DNA of 64,000 nt from Clostridia bacterium (lineage in GTDB: Bacteria; Bacillota; Clostridia; Caldicoprobacterales; Caldicoprobacteraceae), in NCBI GenBank assembly GCA_017577715.1, contig PKRC01000004.1, positions 1 through 64,000 on the forward strand, in the 5' to 3' direction. The notes beneath the pieces were generated by a model, which worked only from the letters and a program-made list of their open reading frames with translations, was not told the DNA's origin and searched no databases. Of this stretch, positions 32,245-42,655 are shown one piece after another (within the stretch, counting starts at the first letter, position 1; every line of letters begins with the position of its first letter). The position numbers and the translations under genes were made by a program.

Positions 32245-33129
32245 GTGAGAAGGATTGTTTTAAAAGCTTATGCCAAAATCAATTGGGCGCTGGACGTGTT
32301 GGGCAAGCGCTCTGATGGATATCACGAAGTACGGATGGTCATGCAGTCGATAGATTTATGGGATATGGTCTCTCTTGTGGAAAAGGAAAATGGAATAAGC
32401 ATCGTATGCAATATGAATGGCATACCTGTAGATGAGACAAATACAGCTTATAGGGCTGCTGCTTTGATTAAAGAAAGGTTTGGCATAGAAAAAGGCCTCG
32501 AGATTGAACTACAGAAACGTATTCCCATAGCGGCGGGTATGGCTGGAGGAAGCGCTGATGCCGCTGCCGTATTAGTAGGGCTTAACAGGATGTGGGGTCT
32601 CAATCTTCAAGACGGGGATCTTATGGCTCTAGCCAGCTTTATAGGTAGCGATGTGCCGTTTTGCCTTGTGGGAGGTACTGCTCTGGCAGGGGGCAGAGGG
32701 GAGGAGATAACGGCGCTTTCTCCGGTTAAAGGGATATGGCTGGTGCTGGTAACCCCTGAGCAACGCATCTCCACAGCCGAGGTCTACGGCAGGTTGAATT
32801 TAAGCCGGATATCTGTAAAGCCCGATATAGCCAGCATGGTGAATAGCTTACAGCGCAGGGATCTTGAAGGTATTGCCCGGAACATGATAAACGTTCTTGA
32901 GGGAGTAACCGCCGAATTGTGCCCTTGGATAGATGTGGTTAAGAGCGATATTATGGGACAAGGGGCTATTGGGTGCTGTATGAACGGGAGCGGTCCCACT
33001 GTGTATGGCCTTTTTGGGGACGAGGGTGCGGCGCGAAAAGCATATGCGGCCTTAAGGCATAGATATCCGCAGTGCTATGTAGCTCAAACCACTGGTTTGG
33101 GAGTACAGGTAATGGAGGAGGCTTTTTAA
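32245..33129 (+). CDS. ispE: 4-diphosphocytidyl-2-C-methyl-D-erythritol kinase
   Basis: 294 residues, GHMP kinase of the MEP isoprenoid pathway. N-terminal LKAYAKINWALDVLGKRSDG holds the substrate lysine; PIAAGMAGGSADAAA (about 95-109) is the ATP-binding loop; C-terminal MNGSGPTVYGLF is the third GHMP motif. The start is taken as GTG 32245 since homologues start two or three residues before VLKAYAKINW; GGGGA at 32236-32240 precedes it, though close. A longer open frame upstream shows no homology. Confidence 0.95.
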   Translation: MRRIVLKAYAKINWALDVLGKRSDGYHEVRMVMQSIDLWDMVSLVEKENGISIVCNMNGIPVDETNTAYRAAALIKERFGIEKGLEIELQKRIPIAAGMAGGSADAAAVLVGLNRMWGLNLQDGDLMALASFIGSDVPFCLVGGTALAGGRGEEITALSPVKGIWLVLVTPEQRISTAEVYGRLNLSRISVKPDIASMVNSLQRRDLEGIARNMINVLEGVTAELCPWIDVVKSDIMGQGAIGCCMNGSGPTVYGLFGDEGAARKAYAALRHRYPQCYVAQTTGLGVQVMEEAF

Positions 33130-33132
33130 AGC

Positions 33133-33876
33133 ATGAATGCGGTAATATTGGCAGGAGATAACCAGGCCGATCTGGCCAGGATTAATGCAGCCAATAAAGC
33201 ACTGCTGAACATCTGTGGCCGTCCGATGATAGAATACGTCGTTGATGCCTTGAGGAACTCTTCTTCGGTGAGCAGCATTTCCATAGTGGGGCCGGTTAAG
33301 CTTTTAAAGGAGTGCATTGGGAATAGAATAGACTATTATTTTGAGGATAGGGGTTCATTTTTTGAAAACCTAGAAGCCGCAATGCAGCCCTTTAAAACCG
33401 ATAGGAGGGTTATAATTGTCTCATCCGATATACCGATGATTACAGGTCAAGTGGTGGATGACTTTGTGAACCGATGTATAAACGCTGATGCCGACCTGTG
33501 TTACCCAATTGTTGAAAAGAGCTTGAATGAGAGCATGTTTCCCGGCTTTAAAAGGACCTATGTACGTCTTAAAGAGGGTACCTTCACTGGAGGCAATATG
33601 TTTTATGTAAATCCTGCTATTATTGACAAGTGCCGCCAGTTTGCAACCCGACTGGTTGAGTACCGAAAGACCCCATGGAAGACGGCCAGAATTTTGGGAC
33701 TTGACCTGTTGATTCTGTTAACTATAGGCAGGTTGTCAATATCAAAGGTAGAACAGCGCTTTTATGAGCTTTTGGGCATAAAGGGAGTAGCCATCATATC
33801 TCCTTTCCCACAGCTGGCCAACGATGTGGATAAACCCAGCGATATTGAGATGGTGGAAAAATACCTTGCCCGATGA
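33133..33876 (+). CDS. MobA-like NTP transferase domain protein
   Basis: 247 residues. The N terminus MNAVILAGDNQAD is a nucleotidyltransferase start in which the usual GG.S.RMG.K is replaced by a looser NKALLNICGRPMIEYVVDAL; SSDIPMITGQVVDDF contains the metal-binding aspartate (SSDIPM). It may transfer a nucleotide to a sugar or cofactor precursor; the substrate is unknown. It starts three bases after ispE and precedes spoIIR, a common Clostridia order. Confidence 0.85.
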   Translation: MNAVILAGDNQADLARINAANKALLNICGRPMIEYVVDALRNSSSVSSISIVGPVKLLKECIGNRIDYYFEDRGSFFENLEAAMQPFKTDRRVIIVSSDIPMITGQVVDDFVNRCINADADLCYPIVEKSLNESMFPGFKRTYVRLKEGTFTGGNMFYVNPAIIDKCRQFATRLVEYRKTPWKTARILGLDLLILLTIGRLSISKVEQRFYELLGIKGVAIISPFPQLANDVDKPSDIEMVEKYLAR

Positions 33877-33890
33877 TTAAAAAATTGAAA

Positions 33891-33948
33891 ACTGTCAATA
33901 CTTCTAATATCAGCTTAAAGTACGGCAGGTATTGGGGGTATTGACAGT
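33891..33948. repeat. Inverted repeat enclosing the spoIIR ribosome site
   Basis: ACTGTCAATAC (33891-33901) is the exact reverse complement of GTATTGACAGT (33938-33948). The right arm ends within the GTG start codon of spoIIR (33947), and GGGGG (33934-33938) touches it. Confidence 0.6.
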
Positions 33949-34681
33949 GAAGCGCAAGCCATGGGCTGTGTACTTATTTATAATTTCCTTGATAATGCTA
34001 TTGATAGCAGCTGGTGTGTATACAAATGCTTCTCAACAGCAGTACATACGCTTTCATATAGTAGCCAACAGCGATTCTCCTGAAGACCAAGCCTTGAAGC
34101 TTAAGGTGCGGGACAGGTTACTGGAAATATTTGGCCAGGAGTTTGCTGATATCAATTCTATGGAGACGGGGAGGGAGAAGATCAGAAGCAGCTTAGACGA
34201 GATACAGAGGATTGCACTTCTTGAAGTAGAACAGGCAGGCAAGTCATACCCCGTGCAGGTTCAATTTGGACGCTTTTTGTTTCCCACTAAGGCATATGGT
34301 CATCTGGTTTTGCCGGCGGGGGAATATGAGGCTTTAAAGGTAATTATAGGAGATGGTAAAGGGTCTAACTGGTGGTGTGTAATGTTTCCGCCCCTGTGCT
34401 TTATAGATATCTCTCACGGTGTGGCCAGGCACAGCGAAGAGGCAACAAAGGTTGGTGGCGCTTCACAGGCTAATATAGCTAGCGAGGTTAAAGGCAATAA
34501 CCCCCAACAGGAAAGCCCTGCCAAGGGTACCGAATCTATGAAGCTTGGTGAATGGGAAGATAAAGGAGATTTGACAAGTTATAGAAAAATAGAATACAGA
34601 TGGAAGGTAGCCGAATGGTTAAAGATTTCGGAAGTTAGAATAAAGAGGCTGTTTTCCTTTTTAAGCTTCTGGGATCGATAA
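33947..34681 (+). CDS. spoIIR: Stage II sporulation protein R
   Basis: 244 residues. An N-terminal membrane/signal segment (AVYLFIISLIMLLIAAGVYT) is followed by the SpoIIR core IRFHIVANSDSPEDQALKLKVRD and, near 140, WWCVMFPPLCFIDIS. SpoIIR is secreted from the forespore and triggers SpoIIGA to process pro-sigma-E in the mother cell. GTG 33947 is chosen because GGGGG at 33934-33938 is eight bases before it; TTG at 33932 and 33941 are also in frame but badly placed. A linker of about 30 residues near 175-200 is poorly conserved. Confidence 0.94.
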   Translation: MKRKPWAVYLFIISLIMLLIAAGVYTNASQQQYIRFHIVANSDSPEDQALKLKVRDRLLEIFGQEFADINSMETGREKIRSSLDEIQRIALLEVEQAGKSYPVQVQFGRFLFPTKAYGHLVLPAGEYEALKVIIGDGKGSNWWCVMFPPLCFIDISHGVARHSEEATKVGGASQANIASEVKGNNPQQESPAKGTESMKLGEWEDKGDLTSYRKIEYRWKVAEWLKISEVRIKRLFSFLSFWDR

Positions 34682-34705
34682 AAAGGTGCCTATGGCACCT
34701 TTTTA
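34680..34705 (+). terminator. Intrinsic terminator overlapping the spoIIR stop
   Basis: AAAAAGGTGCC (34680-34690), TAT loop with one extra base, GGCACCTTTTT (34694-34704). The stem begins in the TAA stop codon. Confidence 0.88.
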
Positions 34706-34725
34706 TCATATAAGCGTAAACCTAC

Positions 34726-34905
34726 TTTTGTTAACCGTAATTTAAAGAGCTGGATATGGAAACTATCTGAGCTTTATATAAGGAATATTTCGGTAGGTAT
34801 ATTCAGTTTAGGGTTAACAAAAAATATAACAGAAGCCATATGCTAGAAAGGGAGATGGTATGGGGCATAAAAACAAGCTTTCTGTTATAGCTGTTTTGTT
34901 AACCC
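34726..34905. repeat. Three copies of a TTTTGTTAACC motif around the sleB start
   Basis: TTTTGTTAACC at 34726-34736, its inverse GGGTTAACAAAA at 34811-34822, and TTTTGTTAACCC at 34894-34905 (inside sleB). The last two form a perfect 12-bp inverted repeat around the sleB ribosome site and ATG. The core GTTAAC is itself palindromic. Confidence 0.6.
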
Positions 34906-35570
34906 TTTTTATTTGCGGCACAATGCTGATGGAGCATTGGAAAAGTCAAAATGCGGCCGTCGAGACCATACTGTACTGGGGCTCTACCGGCAGCAAGGTG
35001 ATGGAGGTTCAGAGAAAACTCAAACAGTGGGGCTATTACGATGGACCCATAGATGGGATATACGGTGCGAAAACCTTTGAAGCCGTAAAGCTTTTTCAAA
35101 GGAAAAATGGACTGAAAGTAGATGGGGGGGTAGGGCCTCAGACGGCGGCAGCTCTGGGCATCACCCTGAATGATACTTCTACTTCTTACCAGCCTTCAAG
35201 GGGTGGTGGAACTTCCAGCAGCGGGGATTTGTACTTGCTAGCCAGGCTGGTACATGCTGAAGCCAGGGGAGAACCTTATATTGGAAAGGTAGCGGTGGCG
35301 GCGGTGGTATTAAACCGCGTAAAGCATCCTGCTTTTCCCAACACCATTGCAGGGGTGATATACCAACCGGGTGCCTTTACGGCTGTTACTGACGGTCAGA
35401 TAAACCTGGCTCCTGATGAAGAGGCGCTGCGGGCAGCCAGGGATGCTCTAAACGGATGGGATCCCACTTATGGTGCTCTTTACTATTATAATCCGGCCAA
35501 GACTACCAGCAGTTGGATATGGTCCAGACCTGTACACATCGTTATCGGGAATCATCGCTTTGCTAAATGA
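34860..35570 (+). CDS. sleB: Spore cortex-lytic enzyme SleB
   Basis: 236 residues. Signal/anchor segment (LSVIAVLLTLFICGTMLM), a peptidoglycan-binding domain (about 38-100, GSKVMEVQRKLKQWGYYDG) and a hydrolase_2 catalytic domain (about 122-236) with ARLVHAEARGEPYIGKVAVA, whose glutamate is the likely catalytic residue. It is a lytic transglycosylase that degrades cortex during germination. GGGAGATGG just before the ATG is the ribosome site. It is followed by ypeB, its usual partner. Confidence 0.96.
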   Translation: MGHKNKLSVIAVLLTLFICGTMLMEHWKSQNAAVETILYWGSTGSKVMEVQRKLKQWGYYDGPIDGIYGAKTFEAVKLFQRKNGLKVDGGVGPQTAAALGITLNDTSTSYQPSRGGGTSSSGDLYLLARLVHAEARGEPYIGKVAVAAVVLNRVKHPAFPNTIAGVIYQPGAFTAVTDGQINLAPDEEALRAARDALNGWDPTYGALYYYNPAKTTSSWIWSRPVHIVIGNHRFAK

Positions 35571-35656
35571 GCTGTGATAGCGTGAAACAGATTAATTTAT
35601 ATATCTATGGCGCACAGAAGAGGGCAGCGGTACTGATATGACGGGAGGCAGTGCAT

Positions 35657-37003
35657 ATGATCAGGTGGATGCTGACGATAGTATTAGCAGTGGCTTTGAT
35701 AGCGGTAGGATTGTGGGGATACAATCAGTATTTACAGAATATGGAATACCGCAACTACATAGAAAATCTGTATCAAAAGTCGTTTTTTGAGCTTGTAGGG
35801 CAGATAGGCGATATAGATACAAAGCTTTCCAAGCTTATGGTGAGCGGGGATCAAAGCCAAAGCATGGTGCTGCTCGCCGAGGTATGGAGGCAGGCTGATG
35901 CCGCCCAGGTAAACTTAGGGCAATTGCCATTGGGTCATCTGTCGCTTATAAAGACCTCGAAGTTTATAAACCAGCTGGCAGATTACTGTTATTACCTTAC
36001 CAAAAAAGTGGGGCAAGACCGGACCATATCATTGGAGGAGATGGATAAACTGCAAAAGTTACGTAACAATTGTGCACAGTTGAATGAAGAGCTTAAAGTA
36101 TTGGTTGATAATCTCAATTCAGGCGGGGTCAAGTGGGGCGAAATAAGGCAAGCCAAAATCAAGCAGGAGCTCAATGAAAAAGCAGAGAACCTAATTGAGC
36201 AACAGTTTATCAAAATAGAGAGGACCGGTATTGATTACCCAACGTTGATATACGATGGACCGTTTTCCGAAACGCTTCAGCAGAGAAAGGATATCCGTAT
36301 TCAGGGTGAGGCTATTGATCAAAAGAAGGCCCAGGAAATTGCTGCCGACTTTGTAGGGAGAGCCAGGGTAGGCGAAGTAAATGACGGTCCTGAGACCACG
36401 GCCGATATAGAGACCTGGGGAGTGTATATAAAGCCCAAGGATGGCAATGGAACCATCTTTGTCTCGGTAAGCAAAAAGGGCGGCAAGGTAGTGAATATGA
36501 TTTCTGACGGGGAGATTAAATCGGCCAAGCTCTCCCTTGAAGAGGCACAGGATAGGGCAGAAAGGTTTTTGGCCCAAAAAGGATACAGCTCCATGATACC
36601 TACTTATAGCCAGAAGTTTGATGGTACGCTGGTAATAAATTTTGCATATAAGCAGGGCGATGTCATAGTATATCCCGATCTCATTAAGGTAAAGGTATCG
36701 CTCGAGGATGGCAGTATCGTTGGTTTTGATGCGCGCAACTACCTGATAGCCCATAAAGAGAGGGATATAGACCCTCCAAAGCTGTCGCTTGAGGAAGCGC
36801 GCAAGCTGGTAAATCCCAATCTCAAGGTAAAGTCGGAAGGGTTGGCCATCATTCCTACCGAGTCGGGCGGCGAGAGGCTGTGCTACGAGTTTAAGGGTGA
36901 ATATGGAGGAGACAACTTCATAGTCTATATTGATGCAAACAATGGAAAAGAAGTAAATATATTGAAGATTATTGATACCGGCGATGGAACCTTGGTAATC
37001 TAG
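35657..37003 (+). CDS. ypeB: Germination protein YpeB
   Basis: 448 residues. An N-terminal membrane segment (MLTIVLAVALIAVGLWGYNQYL) is followed by a helical region (about 30-190) and three PepSY-type repeats (about 210-290, 295-370, 375-445; the repeat cores begin with SLEEAQDRAERFL and SLEEARKLV). YpeB stabilises and localises SleB in the spore. ATG 35657 is preferred (GGGAGG at 35643-35648, eight bases before) over GTG 35651. It is in an operon with sleB. Confidence 0.95.
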   Translation: MIRWMLTIVLAVALIAVGLWGYNQYLQNMEYRNYIENLYQKSFFELVGQIGDIDTKLSKLMVSGDQSQSMVLLAEVWRQADAAQVNLGQLPLGHLSLIKTSKFINQLADYCYYLTKKVGQDRTISLEEMDKLQKLRNNCAQLNEELKVLVDNLNSGGVKWGEIRQAKIKQELNEKAENLIEQQFIKIERTGIDYPTLIYDGPFSETLQQRKDIRIQGEAIDQKKAQEIAADFVGRARVGEVNDGPETTADIETWGVYIKPKDGNGTIFVSVSKKGGKVVNMISDGEIKSAKLSLEEAQDRAERFLAQKGYSSMIPTYSQKFDGTLVINFAYKQGDVIVYPDLIKVKVSLEDGSIVGFDARNYLIAHKERDIDPPKLSLEEARKLVNPNLKVKSEGLAIIPTESGGERLCYEFKGEYGGDNFIVYIDANNGKEVNILKIIDTGDGTLVI

Positions 37004-37052
37004 CCATATTTTTTGCAGCATAATGCGCTTTAAGGCCGGAAAAACTATTATC

Positions 37053-37080
37053 AGCAAAAGATAAATAGTCTTTTGCTTTT
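37053..37080 (+). terminator. Intrinsic terminator after ypeB
   Basis: AGCAAAAGA (37053-37061) pairs with TCTTTTGCT (37069-37077), tail TTT. The next gene's ribosome site begins at once after it. Confidence 0.65.
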
Positions 37081-37095
37081 AAAGGGGGTATTATC

Positions 37096-37272
37096 GTGGC
37101 TAGAAGGCGCGGAATTATGTCCGATAGGCTTAAAGAAGAGATTGCCAAGGAATTGGGCGTATACGACATCGTCAAGACTAGGGGTTGGGGTGACGTCTCT
37201 TCCCGGGATTGCGGAAATATAGTTGCCAAGGCTATAGAAATGGCCGAGAGGAGCATAAGTAGGACCAACTAG
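37096..37272 (+). CDS. Small acid-soluble spore protein, alpha/beta type
   Basis: 58 residues starting VARRRGIMSDRLKEEIAKEL. It contains the SASP core: KEEIAKELGVYDIV and GWGDVSSRDCGNIVAKAIEMAE. SASPs of this type coat spore DNA and protect it from damage. It is shorter than Bacillus SspA and closest in pattern to the SspF-like Clostridia form. The start is GTG 37096 with GGGGG at 37084-37088. It has a terminator on each side, so it is a single-gene unit. Confidence 0.9.
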   Translation: MARRRGIMSDRLKEEIAKELGVYDIVKTRGWGDVSSRDCGNIVAKAIEMAERSISRTN

Positions 37273-37284
37273 CCATATAATGCT

Positions 37285-37324
37285 AAAAGCATGGGCGGGG
37301 GCTATTGCCTCCGCTTATGCTTTT
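37285..37324 (+). terminator. Intrinsic terminator after the SASP gene
   Basis: AAAAGCATgGGCGGgGGC pairs with GCCtCCGCttATGCTTTT around a TATT loop; the 3' arm supplies the T-run. Confidence 0.75.
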
Positions 37325-37493
37325 GGCCGTATATTTTGAGTTTGGTTTTAATAGTGTGTGGCAAGCAAATAACCTTTTTTGAGGAAATATCTGCGAAATG
37401 TTGAATAAGAATAGTTATAAGAATAGTTTCAAGAAATAAGCGCCCCAATGATTTTAAGATGGGGGAGATGAGGGGCGATTAGGGTCAAATAAA

Positions 37494-37522
37494 TTGTAGA
37501 CTTATCATAATTGTGGTATAAT
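37494..37522 (+). promoter_or_regulatory. Promoter of ddl
   Basis: TTGTAG (37494-37499), 17 bp, TATAAT (37517-37522) with TGG in front (extended -10). Confidence 0.6.
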
Positions 37523-37653
37523 CTAATTATACATAAATGAGAAGCAATGGGAAAGATTAACTGCAACTTATAGAATTGCTTGCAGCCTTAATGTGAGATA
37601 TGCAAGGCTTGTTTAGGCAAAGTCGTGGATAGGCTGAGGGGGGAAAAGAGTAC

Positions 37654-38736
37654 ATGCCTCAAAAGTTAAAGGTAGCTGTTCTTTTTGGAGGGCAATCGGG
37701 GGAACATGAGGTTTCCCTGATGTCGTGTGCTTCAGTGGTGAAAAACATGGACCGCAATAAATATGATATATATTTTATAGGCATTACCAAGACGGGAAGA
37801 TGGCTCCTTTTTGAAGGGGATGTGGAGGACATCCAGAGCGGAAGATGGGAAGCTACCTCAAAGCCCATAGTGTTTCCTGGCGATCCTTCGTTCAAGGGCT
37901 TTTTTCTTGTAGACAACCCGTCCCATATATATAAGGTGGATGTGGTTTTCCCTATAATGCATGGACCCCATGCTGAGGATGGGACCATACAGGGGTTACT
38001 GGAGCTGGCTAATATTCCTTATGTGGGCTGCGATGTGGTGGCTTCCTCTGTAGCCATGGATAAGGCTATGGCTAAGGCCGTTTTTAGTAGCTGTGGTTTA
38101 CCGCAGGGAAAGTACTTGGTGGTATTGAGGCAGCAGTTTGAGCAAGAGCCACAGCCCATAATAGATGCCATTGAATCGTATTTAGGCTATCCGTGTTTTG
38201 TAAAGCCTTCCAATATGGGTTCCAGCGTGGGGATTACCAAAGCCCACGACAGGCAGGAACTCATCGAGGGGTTAAAGGAAGCTGGACGCTATGATAGGAA
38301 GCTGGTAGTTGAAGCTTTTATCAATGGCAGGGAGATAGAATGCGCTGTCTTGGGGAACAACGATCCTCAAGCCTCTGTGCTGGGAGAGATCATCCCGTGC
38401 AATGAATTTTACGATTATAACGCAAAGTACTTCGATGATGGTAAGTCACAATTGATCATACCAGCCGACCTTCCGGAAGAAAAGGCGCAGGAGATTCGTC
38501 AGTTGGCCGTAAAGGCCTATAAAGCCCTGGACTGCAGCGGAATGGCCCGGGTGGACTTTTTCGTGGATAAAGACACCCTTGAGGTGTTTGTAAACGAGGT
38601 TAACACCATACCTGGATTTACTAGAATAAGCATGTATCCTAAACTGTGGGAGGCGACGGGTGTGCCGTATTCCACCCTTATAGATAGGCTAATAGAGCTT
38701 GCGCTGGACAGGTTTAAGGAAAAGCATCCCGAGTGA
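37654..38736 (+). CDS. ddl: D-alanine--D-alanine ligase
   Basis: 360 residues, ATP-grasp. N-terminal VLFGGQSGEHEVSLMSCASV, ATP-binding FVKPSNMGSSVGITKA (about 187-202), EAFINGREIEC and metal/substrate region EVFVNEVNTIPGFTRISMYPKLWEATG near the C terminus. It joins two D-Ala for peptidoglycan precursors. The residues around YDYNAKYFDDGKSQLIIPA are those of D-Ala-D-Ala (not D-Lac) ligases as far as I can judge. It runs into murI. Confidence 0.95.
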   Translation: MPQKLKVAVLFGGQSGEHEVSLMSCASVVKNMDRNKYDIYFIGITKTGRWLLFEGDVEDIQSGRWEATSKPIVFPGDPSFKGFFLVDNPSHIYKVDVVFPIMHGPHAEDGTIQGLLELANIPYVGCDVVASSVAMDKAMAKAVFSSCGLPQGKYLVVLRQQFEQEPQPIIDAIESYLGYPCFVKPSNMGSSVGITKAHDRQELIEGLKEAGRYDRKLVVEAFINGREIECAVLGNNDPQASVLGEIIPCNEFYDYNAKYFDDGKSQLIIPADLPEEKAQEIRQLAVKAYKALDCSGMARVDFFVDKDTLEVFVNEVNTIPGFTRISMYPKLWEATGVPYSTLIDRLIELALDRFKEKHPE

Positions 38737-38750
38737 AGGGAGACTGTGCG

Positions 38751-39557
38751 GTGGATCCAAGGCCTATTGGCGTATTCGATTCAGGATTGGGCGGGTTAAC
38801 GGTAGTGAAGGAGTTGATGGCCCAGTTGCCCAACGAGAACATAGTCTATTTTGGCGATACGGCTCGCCTTCCGTATGGGACGCGCTCCAGGGAGACCATC
38901 ATCAAGTACTCCATACAGTGCATACGATTTCTTCTCACTCAAAACATAAAGGCCGTGGTCATCGCTTGTAACACGGCAAGTTCAATGGCCCTTGAGACCG
39001 TAAAAGAAGTTTTTGATCTTCCCATAATAGGGGTAGTTGAGCCCGGTGCAGCCCATGCCGTCAAGGCTACGCGAAACGGCAAAGTGGGCATAATTGGCAC
39101 TGAGGCCACAGTACAGAGCGGCTCCTACGCCAGGGCCATTGCCAGGTTGAACCCTGGTATACATACCCGCAGCGTAGCATGCTCGCTATTTGTGCCCATA
39201 GTAGAAGAAGGGTGGAGTGACACGCCCATAGCCTATTTAACCGCTGAAAGATACCTTGCACCTTTGAAGGAATGGGGTGCCGATACCCTTATATTGGGTT
39301 GTACCCATTATCCTCTGTTGATGAATACAATTTCAAAAGTTATGGGTCCCCATGTAACGCTAATCAACCCTGCGGTGAGTACAGTTCATGAAGTAAAACG
39401 AATTCTTGAGCAGGGGGATATGCTCAATGACAACCATAACCAACCTCAATATCGCTATTATGTGAGCGACTTTAGCCAGAAGTTCAAGCAGATAGGAAGC
39501 CGCTTTTTAAATAGGGAGATAATATATGCTGGTAAGGTAGACATAGAAAATTATTAG
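38751..39557 (+). CDS. murI: Glutamate racemase
   Basis: 268 residues. N-terminal PIGVFDSGLGGLTVVKEL; catalytic cysteines in ACNTASS and GCTHYPLL; YFGDTARLPYG. It supplies D-glutamate for the wall. GTG 38751 is preferred (AAGGGAGA at 38736-38743); a GTG at 38733 overlapping the ddl stop is an alternative. Directly after ddl, another wall precursor gene. Confidence 0.94.
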   Translation: MDPRPIGVFDSGLGGLTVVKELMAQLPNENIVYFGDTARLPYGTRSRETIIKYSIQCIRFLLTQNIKAVVIACNTASSMALETVKEVFDLPIIGVVEPGAAHAVKATRNGKVGIIGTEATVQSGSYARAIARLNPGIHTRSVACSLFVPIVEEGWSDTPIAYLTAERYLAPLKEWGADTLILGCTHYPLLMNTISKVMGPHVTLINPAVSTVHEVKRILEQGDMLNDNHNQPQYRYYVSDFSQKFKQIGSRFLNREIIYAGKVDIENY

Positions 39558-39589
39558 TAAATTTATCTAGGATGTGAGGAGGGAGAGTT

Positions 39590-40234
39590 ATGAAGATTAC
39601 ATGGTTTGGACATGCCTGTTTTAAATTGGCCTCGGACTCAGGGGTTACCATAATTACCGATCCATATGATGAAACGGTGGGGTATAAGTTGCCGGAGGAA
39701 CATGCCGATATTGTTACGGTAAGCCATCAACATTTTGACCACAGCTACGTACAGGGTATACCTGGCAAGCCGGAGGTTATCAGCGAAGCAGGCAATTTCT
39801 CGGTAAAGGGCATACCCATAAGAGGCATAGTCAGCTATCACGATGACCAGGGTGGTAGAAAAAGAGGCACTAACATCGTATACGTGTATGAGATAGATGG
39901 GGTAAGGGTATGCCATTTAGGGGATCTGGGGCATGTTCTTTCCAAGGAGCAGGTTGAGCAAATAGGACATGTGGACGTGCTACTTATACCTGTGGGAGGT
40001 ACCTATACCATTGACGCAAAGGCAGCAGCCAGCGTGGTTTCAACCCTAAAGCCTTCCATAGCCATCCCCATGCACTACAAGACCGCCAAAATTGATTTTT
40101 CCATCGATGGCGTCGAGAAGTTCTTAGAGGTCATGGGAGGCGGGACCTACATCCATGACCATACTCTGGAGGTTAAAAAGCAGGATATAGAGGGAAAGGA
40201 GACCCGAATTTTGGTTCTTGATTATGAATGCTGA
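39590..40234 (+). CDS. MBL-fold metal-dependent hydrolase (UlaG-like)
   Basis: 214 residues, metallo-beta-lactamase superfamily. The HxHxDH-type motif is VSHQHFDHSYV (about 45-55); further ligands in CHLGDLGHVL and the C-terminal IAIPMHYKT. The N-terminal ITWFGHACFKLAS is typical of UlaG/UPF0173 proteins. The substrate is not known. GGAGGGAGAG at 39576-39585 is the ribosome site. Confidence 0.9.
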   Translation: MKITWFGHACFKLASDSGVTIITDPYDETVGYKLPEEHADIVTVSHQHFDHSYVQGIPGKPEVISEAGNFSVKGIPIRGIVSYHDDQGGRKRGTNIVYVYEIDGVRVCHLGDLGHVLSKEQVEQIGHVDVLLIPVGGTYTIDAKAAASVVSTLKPSIAIPMHYKTAKIDFSIDGVEKFLEVMGGGTYIHDHTLEVKKQDIEGKETRILVLDYEC

Positions 40235-40243
40235 TAAAAATTC

Positions 40244-41933
<1,690 letters not shown>

Positions 41934-41960
41934 CCAGTGATTTTATATAAATTTTTGTAT

Positions 41961-41990
41961 AACCCTACTAATTTTAAGTGGGGTTTTTTT
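41961..41990 (+). terminator. Intrinsic terminator after pyrG
   Basis: AACCCTACT pairs with AGTGGGGTT (one wobble), then seven T. Confidence 0.9.
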
Positions 41991-42655
41991 GTAAATTTTT
42001 TTGTTGACGGCGAAGGACTTTTTGCTTATGATATCTATATACTGCTCATAATGCCACATTGCCGGTACCCTTGGATGCCTTTCAAATCTACTTTCTCATG
42101 TGGGAAAGTTTGTGCGTATATACAAAAGCTTATGGGGTTTTATGTAAAAATAGCGTTTTTGATTGGAAAGCGTGACGAGGGTATATATAGTTAATACACA
42201 ATTTTACCGGTGGATTTCATATACTGTTAAATAGTGTTTATGTGGTGTCGGTTGCGTTGACCATTTTTGTTTACTGAATTTATGGCACCCTGTATGAATG
42301 ACGGAAAACTGGGAATAATATGAAAACAGAGCGTATTTCCCTCAGCATTTATGAATGCACCCCTTGAGCCGGTAGTATTCCGTATGTCTTGAATGTACAG
42401 ACCATTTAATTCAGCAGCTGAAAAGGCTCCTATATTTTGCAAAAATAGAGATGGATTTTAAATTTGGTGGACTATCGTAATGCATTCCTGTAGGGATACT
42501 AAACGGCGTTATTGAACCAGGAAGTCCTATATCCCATAAAATGGCTCAATTTACTGTCAAAAATCAAAAGATGAAAACTAGAGCATAAAAAAAGCTGTAT
42601 ATAGTTTGTACATTATAAAGCAAAAAATCTAAATAGAAAGCGAGGAGAAAAGGCT
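41991..42655. other. Long intergenic/leader region before rho
   Basis: 665 bp with no convincing gene. A promoter candidate at 42004-42032 (TTGACG, 17 bp, TATGAT) would give a leader of about 615 nt for rho. A 71-codon minus-strand open frame (42227-42442) has no ribosome site and a TTG start and is not accepted. Long untranslated leaders are known for autoregulated rho genes. Confidence 0.5.
42004..42032 (+). promoter_or_regulatory. Candidate promoter for rho
   Basis: TTGACG (42004-42009), exactly 17 bp, TATGAT (42027-42032). It lies just after the pyrG terminator. Confidence 0.5.

Larger units (their letters stand above)
37273..37653. other. Intergenic region between the SASP gene and ddl
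   Basis: 381 bp. It holds the SASP terminator (37285-37324), a pair of inverted CGCCCC/GGGGCG blocks around 37442-37477 of uncertain meaning, and the ddl promoter at 37494-37522 with a leader of about 120 nt in which I recognise no known riboswitch. Confidence 0.5.

Noticed and set aside
36191-37057. 288-codon open frame on - opposite ypeB
   Set aside because: Antisense shadow, no ribosome site and a codon pattern unlike the neighbours.
42227-42442. 71-codon open frame on - in the rho leader region
   Set aside because: TTG start without a ribosome site and no family recognised; could be a remnant but cannot be supported.
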